Source: Vibrio neonatus (GTDB taxonomy: Bacteria > Pseudomonadota > Gammaproteobacteria > Enterobacterales > Vibrionaceae). Taken from it: DNA of 64,000 nt. Within the stretch, counting starts at the first letter, position 1, and each line of letters starts with the position of its first letter. Location: positions 1,674,001-1,738,000 of the forward strand of contig NZ_AP024885.1 in NCBI RefSeq assembly GCF_024346975.1, read 5' to 3'. Made by a program: the position numbers and the translations under genes. The notes below the pieces were generated by a model. The model was given only the letters and a program-made list of their open reading frames with translations, had not been told where the DNA came from and did not search any database. This document shows, piece by piece, positions 38,461-51,386 of this stretch.

Positions 38461-39009
38461 CTATAAATATTCAACAAATTGATCAAGCTCGCGTATCGGC
38501 GCTTTTGCTTCCACACAATCGGCTGTGCCTAAATATAAGAAACCAACGATTTTATCTTTGCCTTGCAAGCCCAGTGCGCTAGCCACATTGTCATCAAACA
38601 TCCAAGTGCCAGAGCGCCAAAAGCCTTGAAAACCCTGTGCAACGGCGGCCATTTGCATGGCTTGCGCGGCGCAACCTGCCGACAAGTATTGTTCAAATTC
38701 AGGGACTTTTGGATGTGGTTTGGTTTTGGCAATCACAGTGATCACCATTGGCGCGCGAAACGGAGCGTTAGACAGTTTTTCAATAACGCTCGGCTCGGCA
38801 TTAGATTTATGCGCGGCTGACACCAAAATATCCGCCAGTTTTTGCAAGCCTTCACCTTGTGAAATCACAAAACGCCACGGGGTTAATCCGCCATGATCTG
38901 GCGCTCTAAGCCCTGCTCTTAAAATATTATCTAGCGCTTCACCACTAGGAGCTGGCGTTGATAACTTTGCTATTGAGCGGCGATTTAATAAAAGATCCAG
39001 TGCGTCCAT
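38461..39009 (-). CDS. ydjA: NAD(P)H nitroreductase YdjA
   Basis: The 182-aa FMN-dependent nitroreductase-fold protein aligns with recalled E. coli YdjA (183 aa): MDALDLLLNRRS at the start, AGLRAPDHGGLTPWRF, APFRAPMVITVIAK, AGCAAQAMQMAAVAQGFQGFWRSG, and KIVGFLYLGT near the end. I chose ATG 39009 because GGA lies at proper spacing and the family starts here; ATG 39018 is only three codons upstream. The physiological electron acceptor is unknown. Confidence 0.92.
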   Translation of the reverse strand: MDALDLLLNRRSIAKLSTPAPSGEALDNILRAGLRAPDHGGLTPWRFVISQGEGLQKLADILVSAAHKSNAEPSVIEKLSNAPFRAPMVITVIAKTKPHPKVPEFEQYLSAGCAAQAMQMAAVAQGFQGFWRSGTWMFDDNVASALGLQGKDKIVGFLYLGTADCVEAKAPIRELDQFVEYL

Positions 39010-39065
39010 GTCATTCATTCCACAGTTAAATTTTAAAACTCAAACAGTGTAACATCTAAATGAGA

Positions 39066-41370
<2,305 letters not shown>

Positions 41371-42258
41371 ATGAAAACACTGTTTCGCTTTATAGGTAAG
41401 ATCGTAAAAGGAATTTGGAAGATAATTACCTTTACCCGTATTGCCCTAGCAAACCTTCTATTTATCCTTGCTATTGCCGTTATCTATTTTAGTTTTTCTC
41501 AAGTAGATACCAAAGACCAAGCCTCTGTGGCCGATAAAGAACCCAAAGCATTGGTACTAAACCTTTCTGGAAAAATTGTTGAAGGTCGTAGTTTCGTCAA
41601 CCCAATGGACTCACTTACTGGTTCTTTGCTCGGCAAAGATATGCCACAAGAAAATGTCTTATATGACATTCGAGAAACCATACGCCATGCCGCCAGTGAC
41701 AGTAATGTTTCCGGTTTAGTGCTTAGCCTTAAGCGCATGCCAGAAACCAATCTGACTAAACTGCGCTATATTGCTAAAGCGCTCAATGAATTCAAATCCA
41801 GTGGCAAGCCAATTTATGCCATCGGGGATTTTTACAATCAAAGCCAATACTACCTAGCCAGCTATGCGGATAAGATTTACCTTTCTCCCGATGGTGGCGC
41901 ATTGCTAAAAGGCTATAGCTCATACACTTTGTATTACAAAACCTTACTCGATAACCTCGACGTGAATACGCATGTATTTAAAGTCGGTACTTACAAGTCA
42001 GCGGTAGAACCTTTTACTCGCAACAATATGTCTAAGCCTGCTAAAGAAGCGGCCAGCGTTTGGTTGGGTCAATTGTGGGGTGCTTATGTTGAAGATGTGG
42101 CACGTAACCGTCACATTGATAAAGCAACACTGAACCCAAGTATGGACGGATTTATCAGTGAATTTGAACAAGCTAAGGGCGATCTTGCTCAACTGGCTGT
42201 CAAACTGAAAATGGTGGATGAATTAGCCCCACACGTCAACAAGCGCGCGCGGCCATGA
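41371..42258 (+). pseudogene. sppA: sppA, N-terminal part (signal peptide peptidase, frameshifted)
   Basis: This 295-aa ORF is the N-terminal half of SppA, the inner-membrane S49 protease that degrades cleaved signal peptides. It has one membrane segment (about residues 19-40) and the general-base lysine K209 in GTYKSAVEPF, at the same number as in E. coli. It breaks at VNKRARP because a GCGCGCGCG run (42243-42251) carries two extra bases; removing one CG restores a 617-aa protein like the 618-aa E. coli enzyme. The premature TGA overlaps the ATG of the second ORF as ATGA. It may be a pseudogene, a phase-variable allele, a sequencing error, or a split gene making two chains. Confidence 0.9.
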
Positions 42259-43232
42259 TTGAGGCGTTTGGTGGGGACGAAGAACACGGTTTTAAAGCCG
42301 TTGACTACTACACCTACAAAGATCAAATCACTAAACCTACTGTTCAATCTGATAACGAAATTGCAGTAATCGTTGCCAGCGGCGCGATTATGGATGGTAA
42401 GCAACAAGGAAGCTCAATTGGCGGAGACACCACTGCTGCGCTCATTCGTAAAGCGCGCCTTGATGATAAGGTAAAAGCATTAGTGCTACGTGTGGACAGC
42501 CCAGGGGGCAGTGCATTTGCCTCAGAGGTAATTCGCAACGAAATTATGGCATTTAAAGCGACCAATAGACCTGTGGTTGTGTCTATGTCTAGCCTTGCCG
42601 CTTCTGGCGGTTACTGGATTTCAATGTCAGCCGATGAGATTTTAGCCCAGCCAACTACGCTAACAGGCTCGATTGGTATCTTTAGCGTTATCACTACCTT
42701 TGAAAAAGGGCTAAATAAATACGGCGTCTACAGTGATGGTCTAGGCACTTCCCCACTCTCGGGTGTTGGCCTTACCTCTGGCTTAAATGAAGGCGCTAAA
42801 CGCGCTATGCAGTTAGGCATCGAAAATGGCTACCGCCGCTTTACAGGACTTGTAGCAGAGAACCGTCATCTTGATCCAAAAGCGGTTGAAAGCATTGCTG
42901 AAGGTCGAGTATGGACAGGTCAAGACGCGGTTGAACGAGGATTAGTGGATTCCATTGGCGACTTTGATGACGCAATTGTTCGCGCTGCAAGCTTAGCTAA
43001 AATTGATACTTACTCGCTCAACTGGCTACAAAAATCGTTAACGCCAGCTCAGCAGTTCTTACAAGACTTTAGCAAACGCATCTCTGTGTCTCTTGGAGTG
43101 GACATTAATACTTGGCTACCAAGCTCATTAGTGCCATTGGCAAGCAAAGTGCAACAAGACCTCAGTTTGATGAGTGAGTTTAACGATCCGAAAGGTTATT
43201 ACACTTTGTGTTTACCTTGTCAGGTTGAGTAA
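42255..43232 (+). pseudogene. sppA: sppA, C-terminal part (catalytic serine half)
   Basis: This 325-aa ORF continues SppA in the shifted frame from MIEAFGGDEEHGFKAVDYY. It holds the nucleophile serine in SSLAASGGYWIS (position 411 of the reconstructed protein; S409 in E. coli) and the VDSPGGSAFAS and LTGSIGIF stretches of S49 peptidases. Because each SppA active site uses the lysine of the N-terminal repeat and the serine of the C-terminal repeat, neither ORF alone can be active. The ATGA overlap could allow re-initiation. A strong terminator follows 20 bp after the stop. Confidence 0.9.
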
Positions 43233-43251
43233 ACGCAAATAATCTGAATTT

Positions 43252-43282
43252 AAGCCCAGCCTCGCTGGGCTTTTTTATTTTT
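43252..43282 (+). terminator. Terminator of sppA
   Basis: AAGCCCAGC (43252-43260) pairs with GCTGGGCTT (43264-43272) around a 3-nt loop, followed by a T-rich run. Confidence 0.9.
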
Positions 43283-43365
43283 ATGCTTTTGAGCTCACAT
43301 TGCTTGCCCGTCCAAATCCGCTATACTGCGCGTCATTCCGTTATCTGCAATAAGCGCCTGCATTT

Positions 43366-44391
43366 ATGTCTCAAAATAGCACTCGTAAACACATCTATAT
43401 CGCCTACACTGGCGGCACCATTGGTATGCAAAAATCAGGAAAAGGATATGTTCCTGTTGCCGGTTTTATGGAATCACAACTTGCAGGTATGCCTGAGTTT
43501 AACCGTCCAGAAATGCCACTTTATACCATTCATGAGTACGCTCCTCTGATTGATTCTTCTGACATGACTCCTGCTGATTGGCAACAAATTGCCAATGACA
43601 TCAAGCAAAACTACGACAAATACGATGGCTTTGTGATTTTGCATGGTACAGACACCATGGCTTACACCGCCTCCGCTTTATCATTTATGTTTGAGAACTT
43701 GAGCAAGCCTGTAATTGTGACTGGCTCGCAAATTCCATTGGCTGAATTGCGCTCGGATGGACAAGCTAACCTGCTCAACGCATTACACATTGCCGCCAAT
43801 TACCCAATTAATGAAGTAACGCTCTTCTTCAACAACCAATTGATGCGTGGTAACCGAAGCACTAAATCACACGCTGATGGTTTTTCGGCATTTACCTCAC
43901 CAAACTTACCACCTCTTTTGGAAGCAGGGATCAACATTCAAGTCAGCGCGCACGCCGCCGTTGATGCCAAACCTGTTGGTGAATTTAAAGTGCACACCAT
44001 TACTCCGCAACCTATCGGGGTTATCACTATGTATCCGGGGATTTCACATGAAGTGATCCGCAATACTCTGAGACAACCGGTCAATGCGATGATTCTGCTC
44101 ACCTTTGGCGTGGGTAATGCGCCGCAAAACCCTGAGTTGTTAGGTCACTTAAAAGAAGCCTCTGAGCGTGGCGTCATTGTGGTTAACCTAACTCAGTGTC
44201 TGGCAGGTAAAGTAAACATGGGCGGCTACGCCACAGGCTGTGCCTTAGCCGATGCGGGTGTCATCAGTGGTTATGACATGACACCGGAAGCGGCACTCGC
44301 CAAACTGCACTTTTTACTGAGCCAAGGGCTGGCTTACGAAGAGATAAAAACACAAATGCATCGTGTATTGCGCGGTGAAATGAGCCTGTAA
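43366..44391 (+). CDS. ansA: Type I (cytoplasmic) L-asparaginase
   Basis: AnsA (341 aa) hydrolyses asparagine to aspartate and ammonia. The first catalytic threonine is in YTGGTIGM near residue 15, and the second in VILHGTDTMAYTASAL near 90. There is no signal peptide, which separates it from the periplasmic type II enzyme. Its length is near the 338 aa of E. coli AnsA, and the sppA-ansA order is conserved. Translation starts MSQNSTRKHIYIAYTGG. Confidence 0.96.
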   Translation: MSQNSTRKHIYIAYTGGTIGMQKSGKGYVPVAGFMESQLAGMPEFNRPEMPLYTIHEYAPLIDSSDMTPADWQQIANDIKQNYDKYDGFVILHGTDTMAYTASALSFMFENLSKPVIVTGSQIPLAELRSDGQANLLNALHIAANYPINEVTLFFNNQLMRGNRSTKSHADGFSAFTSPNLPPLLEAGINIQVSAHAAVDAKPVGEFKVHTITPQPIGVITMYPGISHEVIRNTLRQPVNAMILLTFGVGNAPQNPELLGHLKEASERGVIVVNLTQCLAGKVNMGGYATGCALADAGVISGYDMTPEAALAKLHFLLSQGLAYEEIKTQMHRVLRGEMSL

Positions 44392-44431
44392 GCAAGCAAA
44401 CCTCACTTAAATACCGAGCACAAAACAAACA

Positions 44432-44470
44432 CCAGAGTCGACAAATAGCCATTAATGGCGTCGACTCTGG
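44432..44470. terminator. Cruciform-like hairpin after ansA
   Basis: CCAGAGTCGAC (44432-44442) pairs perfectly with GTCGACTCTGG (44460-44470), and the loop itself contains the palindrome GCCATTAATGGC. Only CACTTTTAAC follows, so it is a weak terminator by consensus but a strong structure between convergent ansA and yeaC. Confidence 0.55.
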
Positions 44471-44593
44471 CACTTTTAACAAATCCTTACAATTTGTACC
44501 GATAAGGCTGTTTTTCAGTTTAGATGGCTATAATTAGGCTAAATGGGTGCGAAAATGGGGATAAATGCCTATAAACTGCCGCTAACTTCATGC

Positions 44594-44911
44594 TCAATCG
44601 AGTTTTACTTTAGTGATGGTCTCTTGCTCAGTAAACTGACGTTTTAACTCACTTTTCGACTTAAAACTGATCTCACCACCTGCCGCGACCGTCATATGTT
44701 GCGCATCAATATTATGCTTACTTTGATACAGCATAATTGCCTGCTGGCAGTACGCACGCTGCTCTTCACTCAAGGTAGCACCTTCTGGCCAACGTCCTGT
44801 TTCTACAGCAAAAGTTAGCCTTTGATACGCTTGTGGAGTGATGGCATCGATCATCTGTTCCACACTGGGCTTTTCTTGATTTGATTGTTCCTGACTCATA
44901 TCCTGACTCAT
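44594..44911 (-). CDS. yeaC: DUF1315 family protein YeaC
   Basis: The 105-aa protein matches YeaC: VEQMIDAITPQAYQRLTFAVETGRWPEG, then YCQQAIMLYQSKHNIDAQHMT, and a lysine-rich SKSELKRQF end. Function unknown. GAGGG precedes the start. It lies 46 bp after msrB on the same strand, the conserved msrB-yeaC arrangement beside gapA. Confidence 0.9.
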   Translation of the reverse strand: MSQDMSQEQSNQEKPSVEQMIDAITPQAYQRLTFAVETGRWPEGATLSEEQRAYCQQAIMLYQSKHNIDAQHMTVAAGGEISFKSKSELKRQFTEQETITKVKLD

Positions 44912-44957
44912 AGTTTCCCTCTAAAGTTATCCACGCTCACTGACATCCGCGATACGC

Positions 44958-45371
44958 TTAACCCTGTTCATTCCCTTCATCGTTAAATTTCAAAGATACT
45001 GAATTGACACAATAGCGTTCACCTGTGGTTTCAGGGCCGTCGGTGAATACATGTCCAAGGTGGCTATCGCATTCGGCGCAACGTATCTCGACACGCTTCA
45101 TACCAAAGCTATTGTCCTCGATATAACGAATCGCCTCGTTTGACACTGGCGCATCAAAACTTGGCCAACCACAGCCAGAGTCGTATTTATTGTCAGACTT
45201 AAACAATAACGAATGACAACAGGTACATAAGTAATCTCCCGACGCTCTATTGTGCAATAATTTACCGCTATAAGGGGCTTCGGTGCCCTGTTCTCGGCAA
45301 ACTCTGTACTCTTCCCTGCTTAATTTTTGACGCCATTCTTGCTCGGTCGTCGTGTTGTTACCTTTGCTCAA
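44958..45371 (-). CDS. msrB: Peptide-methionine (R)-S-oxide reductase MsrB
   Basis: MsrB (137 aa) repairs methionine-R-sulfoxide in proteins. Zinc is held by two CxxC motifs (YLCTCCHSL and [14 protein letters not shown]), and the catalytic cysteine is in [13 protein letters not shown]. It is divergent from gapA and first in msrB-yeaC. Confidence 0.96.
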   Translation of the reverse strand: MSKGNNTTTEQEWRQKLSREEYRVCREQGTEAPYSGKLLHNRASGDYLCTCCHSLLFKSDNKYDSGCGWPSFDAPVSNEAIRYIEDNSFGMKRVEIRCAECDSHLGHVFTDGPETTGERYCVNSVSLKFNDEGNEQG

Positions 45372-46692
<1,321 letters not shown>

Positions 46693-46714
46693 GCATTAGT
46701 TAAGAAATTTGCGT

Positions 46715-46744
46715 AAGGCGGCTCTCGAGTCGCCTTTTTTTTGT
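46715..46744 (+). terminator. Terminator of gapA
   Basis: AAGGCG (46715-46720) pairs with CGCCTT (46731-46736), strengthened by CTC/GAG inside the loop, and is followed by eight or more T residues. Confidence 0.88.
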
Positions 46745-46840
46745 CAATTTTTAGGGCAAAAGAACACTTGCTAGTTCAACGCAGAACTTGGGCTGTTGGA
46801 TCCGCAAACATAGGTATGCCCTTTTTTGTGAGAACTCAAT

Positions 46841-47725
46841 ATGGATGTATATCAACTCCCCGCAGTGGCGGTACTTTCTGACAACGTCACTATTGCTCAG
46901 CACGAGCAACTTAAAATTGTCCGCGTAATACATGAAAAAGCACGCGCAGCAATCACCCTTCACGGCGGTCACGTCATCTCTTATATTCCAGAAGGCCAAC
47001 AAGAAGTTATCTGGATGAGCGAACAAGCTAATTTTGATGGCAAAGCAGCACTTCGTGGTGGGATCCCTGTATGTTGGCCATGGTTTGGTCGAGTAGCCGC
47101 ACCTGCACACGGTTTTGCTCGCACCGCGCAATGGCAACTCATTGAACATCGTGAAAATGACAGTGGCGTCATTATCAGTCTTGGTCTTAACGCTAGCGAA
47201 GAGACAAAAGCTATATGGCCACATCAATTTGAAGCTGTGCTTAACGTAGAGGTGGGTGACGAGCTTAAAGTAAGCTTGGTAATGACCAACACCGACAACA
47301 CTGACTGGCGCTTCTCTGCCGCGCTTCACACTTACCTTAATCTCTCTGATATTGAGAAAGTAGAAACCCGAGGTATGGGCCCTGAATACATCGATAGCTT
47401 AAACGATGCAGCCCTAACCCAAGGTGAAGATGTGCTGACTCTGACCGATACTATCGATCGTGTTTACACTCAGCCTAAACCACTCATTACTCTAAGTGAC
47501 CCTGATTTTAAACGCGATATCATCGTAGAAAATCAAGGTGCAAACTCAGCAGTAATATGGAACCCTTGGGCTGACGGCGCTAAAGGTATGGGCGATATGC
47601 AAGATGACGGCTACAAAACATTCCTTTGTATTGAGTCGAGCCATCATGCACCTAGCCTAGAAGCGGGCACAGTGGTGAAAGCCGGTGATAGCTACACCTT
47701 ATCGACAACGATTCGCTGTCAATAA
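46841..47725 (+). CDS. yeaD: D-hexose-6-phosphate mutarotase YeaD
   Basis: The 294-aa protein of the aldose-1-epimerase superfamily matches YeaD: LHGGHVISYIP, RGGIPVCWPWFGR, HGFARTAQW, and IWNPWADGAKGMGDMQDD toward the end. It interconverts anomers of hexose 6-phosphates and accompanies gapA in many gammaproteobacteria. A strong hairpin with AAGTGGCTTCA/TGAAGCCACTT follows. Confidence 0.93.
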   Translation: MDVYQLPAVAVLSDNVTIAQHEQLKIVRVIHEKARAAITLHGGHVISYIPEGQQEVIWMSEQANFDGKAALRGGIPVCWPWFGRVAAPAHGFARTAQWQLIEHRENDSGVIISLGLNASEETKAIWPHQFEAVLNVEVGDELKVSLVMTNTDNTDWRFSAALHTYLNLSDIEKVETRGMGPEYIDSLNDAALTQGEDVLTLTDTIDRVYTQPKPLITLSDPDFKRDIIVENQGANSAVIWNPWADGAKGMGDMQDDGYKTFLCIESSHHAPSLEAGTVVKAGDSYTLSTTIRCQ

Positions 47726-47731
47726 GCGCTT

Positions 47732-47763
47732 AAGTGGCTTCAGCTCTAGAATTGAAGCCACTT
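47732..47763 (+). terminator. Terminator of yeaD
   Basis: AAGTGGCTTCA (47732-47742) and TGAAGCCACTT (47753-47763) form a perfect 11-bp stem with a 10-nt loop and a pyrimidine-rich tail. Confidence 0.7.
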
Positions 47764-47856
47764 TCCTCTCTATTTTATCTTCACGCTTTGTATAACCGTT
47801 GTCTCGCTCTGCAATTCCGACTACTATCTGCTTAACATTTTTTGACTCCAGTGATT

Positions 47857-48693
47857 ATGATTTACGCCTGCCCTCTTTGCTCACAGCCTTTAACGTTAGA
47901 TTCTCGAACTTTTAAGTGCTCAAACAACCACATGTTCGACAAAGCCAAAGAAGGTTACGTAAACCTAATGCCTGCGCACCATAAGCATTCAAAAAACCCC
48001 GGTGACAGCAAAGAGATGATGCAATCTCGTCGCGCTTTCCTAGAGTCTGGACACTACCAAAAACTGCAACAGCAACTGGCGAATACCGTGCAGCAGTCCA
48101 TCACAAATTCTGTAGCAAATCCCTTAGAACATAGCGAACAGCCGACTATCCTAGATATTGGTTGCGGTGAGGGATATTACACCAATGAAATAGCAAATAC
48201 ATTGGGCGAGAGTGCGCAAGTTTACGGCTTAGATATCGCAAAAGTAGCGGTGCGCTATGCCTCAAAACGGTATGCCAATTGCCACTTTAGCGTTGCCTCT
48301 AGCTATAAACTGCCGTTTAACGATCACAGCCTAGATGCCATCGTTAAAGTGTATGCGCCGAGCAAGCAAGAAGAGCTATTACGTTGCCTAAAACCGGGCG
48401 CAGTTTTAGTGACCGTGACTCCGGGCGCGAGACACCTGTATCAGCTTAGAGAACGTATTTATCAAGAAGTGCGCTTGCACGAAGAACAAGCGGATGAATT
48501 TGCAGGGCTAGAATTGATTGAGCAAGCTAAACTCAATTATTCAATGCAGCTTGTCGATGGACAAGCGTTTGATTTACTGCAAATGACGCCATTTGCTTGG
48601 AAAGCGTCACCCGAATTACAAGCTGAGCTAAAACAATGCACCAGTTTTGACTGTGAAGCCGATTTTAATATTCAAACCTATCGGGTCATTTAA
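47857..48693 (+). CDS. rlmA: 23S rRNA (guanine-745-N1)-methyltransferase RlmA
   Basis: RlmA (278 aa from ATG 47857) methylates G745 of 23S rRNA. The N-terminal zinc finger is formed by YACPLC at residues 3-6 and KCSNNHMFD, followed by AKEGYVNLMPAHHKHSKNPGDS, typical of RlmA. The SAM motif ILDIGCGEGYYTNEI and VYAPSKQEE lie later. The frame extends five codons upstream to a TTG, but the family starts just before the first CxxC. No strong Shine-Dalgarno is visible. The ChaN-like gene follows by 17 bp. Confidence 0.94.
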   Translation: MIYACPLCSQPLTLDSRTFKCSNNHMFDKAKEGYVNLMPAHHKHSKNPGDSKEMMQSRRAFLESGHYQKLQQQLANTVQQSITNSVANPLEHSEQPTILDIGCGEGYYTNEIANTLGESAQVYGLDIAKVAVRYASKRYANCHFSVASSYKLPFNDHSLDAIVKVYAPSKQEELLRCLKPGAVLVTVTPGARHLYQLRERIYQEVRLHEEQADEFAGLELIEQAKLNYSMQLVDGQAFDLLQMTPFAWKASPELQAELKQCTSFDCEADFNIQTYRVI

Positions 48694-48710
48694 TCTATGG
48701 GAGAGTAGAA

Positions 48711-49679
48711 ATGCGCATACAAATGTTAAGTGTACTTCTGCTCTTCGTTTTACCGAACTCAATTGCCAACGCACTTGCCAGCAACGCCGCCTCTCCTATT
48801 CACACCTTTTACGATTATCAGCTTTATTCCGCCATTTCCAAAGACGCGCCGCAAACAACAGCAAAACCATTAACCTCGCTACCCAGTACCATCATCAATG
48901 CTGATGTTGTGTTAGTGGGCGAATGGCACAGTCATTCTGCAATACACAGATTTCAAGCCGAGCTTTACCAGAAATTGCTTGAGCACAACACGCAGGTCGC
49001 CCTTTCGATGGAGCAATTTAGCCGTCCAGTGCAAAACGTATTGGATCAATATCTTAAAAGTGAGATTGGTGAATTAGCATTAATTGCACATGCCAAAGCA
49101 TGGCCCAATTACAGCAGTGATTATCGCGCTCTTGTAGAACAAGCCAAATCAGAAAGTATGCCTGTCATTGCCGCTAATGCGCCAAGAGAGATAGTGCGAT
49201 GTATCGGGCAAGTCGGTGTCGATTATCTTGAGAGTTTAAACGCAGAACAACGCCAAACTATCGCCGCCAATCTGGATATTACTGATAGGCCGTATAAAAA
49301 CAATTTCCAACAGGTGATGGAAGGCGTTGAGCAAGCAAGCATTGAGAAAATGTACGCCGCGCAGGTAGCATGGGATGAAACCATGGCCGAAAGTATCGCC
49401 ATGCACCACGCCAAATATCCCCACCAGCAAATACTGCATATTGCCGGAAGATTCCACGTAGAAAATGGAATGGGTATCGCCTATTCACTGCATAAACGCG
49501 CCCCTAAACTGAAAATCGTATTGATCACTCCGGTATCATCGCTGGATGAACCACTAGGCATGAGCCAATACCCAGAGCATCGCCTACTGGTATTGCCCTT
49601 GCCGACACAAGTGATGAATACTCATGAGCATGGCGGTTTTAGTCATCCACACTCAAGTAGTCAGCCTGATTGTCAGTAG
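48711..49679 (+). CDS. ChaN family haem-binding-like protein (PF04187)
   Basis: The 322-aa protein has an N-terminal signal (MRIQMLSVLLLFVLPNSIAN, cleavage probably after ANALA) but no lipobox cysteine, unlike the ChaN lipoprotein. The domain shows VVLVGEWHSHSAIHRFQ, VALSMEQFSRPVQ, and HIAGRFHVENGMG near the end, the histidine-rich landmarks of PF04187, which includes haem-dimer-binding ChaN. The C-terminus has a His-rich tail (HEHGGFSHPHSSSQPD). It is likely periplasmic and possibly linked to iron or haem handling, but that role is inference. It follows rlmA closely. Confidence 0.85.
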   Translation: MRIQMLSVLLLFVLPNSIANALASNAASPIHTFYDYQLYSAISKDAPQTTAKPLTSLPSTIINADVVLVGEWHSHSAIHRFQAELYQKLLEHNTQVALSMEQFSRPVQNVLDQYLKSEIGELALIAHAKAWPNYSSDYRALVEQAKSESMPVIAANAPREIVRCIGQVGVDYLESLNAEQRQTIAANLDITDRPYKNNFQQVMEGVEQASIEKMYAAQVAWDETMAESIAMHHAKYPHQQILHIAGRFHVENGMGIAYSLHKRAPKLKIVLITPVSSLDEPLGMSQYPEHRLLVLPLPTQVMNTHEHGGFSHPHSSSQPDCQ

Positions 49680-49682
49680 CGA

Positions 49683-50123
49683 TTATCGGTTGGGATGATT
49701 CAAAATGTGGTCTTCCCAATCCACAACATCAATCTCATACACCACTTTATTTCGCACACTTTCACCTGCGGCGTGCATGGCGGATTTTGAGCCTGTGATT
49801 AATGGGTGCCATGATGGCAGTGGTTTACCTTCGGAAAATAAGCGGTAGGCGCAGGTTTCTGGCAGCCAGTGGAATTCATGGATCTTGTCACGGGTCAGTT
49901 TTAGGCACTCTTCGCCTGATTCAAAACGATTTGGGTAATCTTTACAGCCACAGGTTTTACTGTTTAGCCAACTGCACGCGACATTGGTGTAATACACTTC
50001 GTCGCTGTCTTCATCCATTAATTTGTGCAGACAACATTTACCACAGCCATCACAAAGAGCTTCCCATTCTTGTTCGCTCATTTGTTCTAGGGTTTTTGTT
50101 TGCCAAAATGGAGAAGTCATCAT
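49683..50123 (-). CDS. ycgN: YcgN family cysteine-cluster protein
   Basis: The 146-aa protein from ATG 50123 begins [20 protein letters not shown] and shows [36 protein letters not shown] and [22 protein letters not shown], the cysteine pattern of YcgN/UPF0260 proteins, which probably bind a metal or Fe-S cluster. Function unknown. The open frame reaches 50180 but the extra 19 residues are not conserved. It is convergent with the ChaN-like gene, whose stop lies 3 bp away. Confidence 0.9.
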   Translation of the reverse strand: MMTSPFWQTKTLEQMSEQEWEALCDGCGKCCLHKLMDEDSDEVYYTNVACSWLNSKTCGCKDYPNRFESGEECLKLTRDKIHEFHWLPETCAYRLFSEGKPLPSWHPLITGSKSAMHAAGESVRNKVVYEIDVVDWEDHILNHPNR

Positions 50124-50295
50124 TAATTTACCGTCGTGAACTTGGAGGCGTTTTATACCTATTTGACGCCTAAAATACAAGCAAAAGCGATAATCAAAGG
50201 CTTACAAGTCTAGTTTGCACGGTTTGAGTAAAACTTCTTTCAATCTTGATAAATATGTTGATAATCCACTCTTTGAATTTTTGAGACCAAATTGT

Positions 50296-50547
50296 ATGGA
50301 ATGTCGACTGTATTGCGGGGCGTGCTGTATTGCACCGAGTATCTCTAGTAGTTTCCCGCTACACCCGCATGGGAAAAAAGCAGGTGAACGTTGTAAGCAA
50401 CTCACCGATGACAATCTATGCAAGCTATTTGGTAAAGAAGAACGTCCTGATGTTTGCCATGATTTCAAGGCTGCAAAATGGGTTTGCGGTGAAGACTCCA
50501 AACAAGCTATTGAGATCCTTACAGAACTTGAATACATTACCGCCTGA
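50296..50547 (+). CDS. YkgJ family cysteine-cluster protein
   Basis: The 83-aa protein begins MECRLYCGACCIAPSISSSF and contains RCKQLTDDNLCKLF and RPDVCHDF, the CxxC-type metal-binding pattern of YkgJ-like proteins. ATG 50296 is preferred because the family starts at the first cysteine; the frame is open for 27 codons upstream from TTG 50215. It diverges from ycgN, another cysteine-cluster gene of the same broad family, by about 170 bp. Function unknown. Confidence 0.85.
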   Translation: MECRLYCGACCIAPSISSSFPLHPHGKKAGERCKQLTDDNLCKLFGKEERPDVCHDFKAAKWVCGEDSKQAIEILTELEYITA

Positions 50548-50631
50548 ATAAATATCCACGGAAACTTTGCCTATATGGCAAATAGCGTATATTTTTATTT
50601 TCAGAACTCAACTAGATTCAAAGGATGTTTT

Positions 50632-51315
50632 ATGAACAAGTACATGGCCGAGCTAATTGGCACATTTTGGTTAGTGCTAGGCGGTTGTGGTAGTGCTGTA
50701 TTAGCGGCTGGCATTCCTGATTTAGGTATTGGATACCTAGGTGTCGCTCTTGCATTCGGTTTAACTGTGGTCACTATGGCGTTCGCTATCGGTCACATTT
50801 CAGGCTGTCACTTAAACCCTGCAATTACTGTAGGACTATGGGTGGGTGGTCGCCATGAGACTAAAGATGTGATCCCTTACATTGTTGCTCAAGTGATTGG
50901 TGGCATCGTTGCTGGTGGCGTTTTATACATCATTGCCACTGGTAAAGCGGGCGCAGATATTGGCAGCTTCGCAACCAATGGTTATGGAGAGCACTCCCCG
51001 CACGGCTATAGCATGCTAGCGGCACTGGTAACTGAAATCACCCTAACGGCGGTATTCTTGTTTGTCATTATGGGCGCAACAGATAAACGCGCTGCACCAG
51101 GTTTTGCGCCACTGGCTATTGGTCTTTGCCTAACCTTAATCCACCTTATCAGTATTCCAGTAACCAACACATCTGTTAACCCAGCTCGTAGTACAGCGGT
51201 TGCGGTGTATGTCGGTGATTACGCCCTTAGCCAATTATGGCTATTCTGGGTTGCCCCTATTATTGGCGGCATTATCGGTGCTCTGGTATATAAAACTGTA
51301 GTTGGTAAAGAATAA
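50632..51315 (+). CDS. aqpZ: Aquaporin Z
   Basis: AqpZ (227 aa) is a water channel with six membrane helices. The two NPA boxes are HLNPAITV near residue 62 and [10 protein letters not shown] near 184; the Arg after the second NPA belongs to the selectivity filter. [20 protein letters not shown] is the family start, and AAGGA lies before ATG 50632; the longer frame to 50575 is unlikely. A strong terminator follows. Confidence 0.96.
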   Translation: MNKYMAELIGTFWLVLGGCGSAVLAAGIPDLGIGYLGVALAFGLTVVTMAFAIGHISGCHLNPAITVGLWVGGRHETKDVIPYIVAQVIGGIVAGGVLYIIATGKAGADIGSFATNGYGEHSPHGYSMLAALVTEITLTAVFLFVIMGATDKRAAPGFAPLAIGLCLTLIHLISIPVTNTSVNPARSTAVAVYVGDYALSQLWLFWVAPIIGGIIGALVYKTVVGKE

Positions 51316-51337
51316 TTATTTCAGTCCTATCGATATG

Positions 51338-51374
51338 AAAAAGGCCGTTTAGTTAAAAACTAAACGGCCTTTTT
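51338..51374. terminator. Bidirectional terminator between aqpZ and recR
   Basis: AAAAAGGCCGTTTAG (51338-51352) and CTAAACGGCCTTTTT (51360-51374) form a perfect 15-bp stem with U-tracts in both directions. Confidence 0.93.
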
Positions 51375-51386
51375 ATTAGTTTGCTT

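Noticed and set aside
46751..47329. 192-aa minus-strand frame opposite yeaD
   Set aside because: yeaD on the plus strand has full family features; the antisense frame has unusual composition and no start signals.
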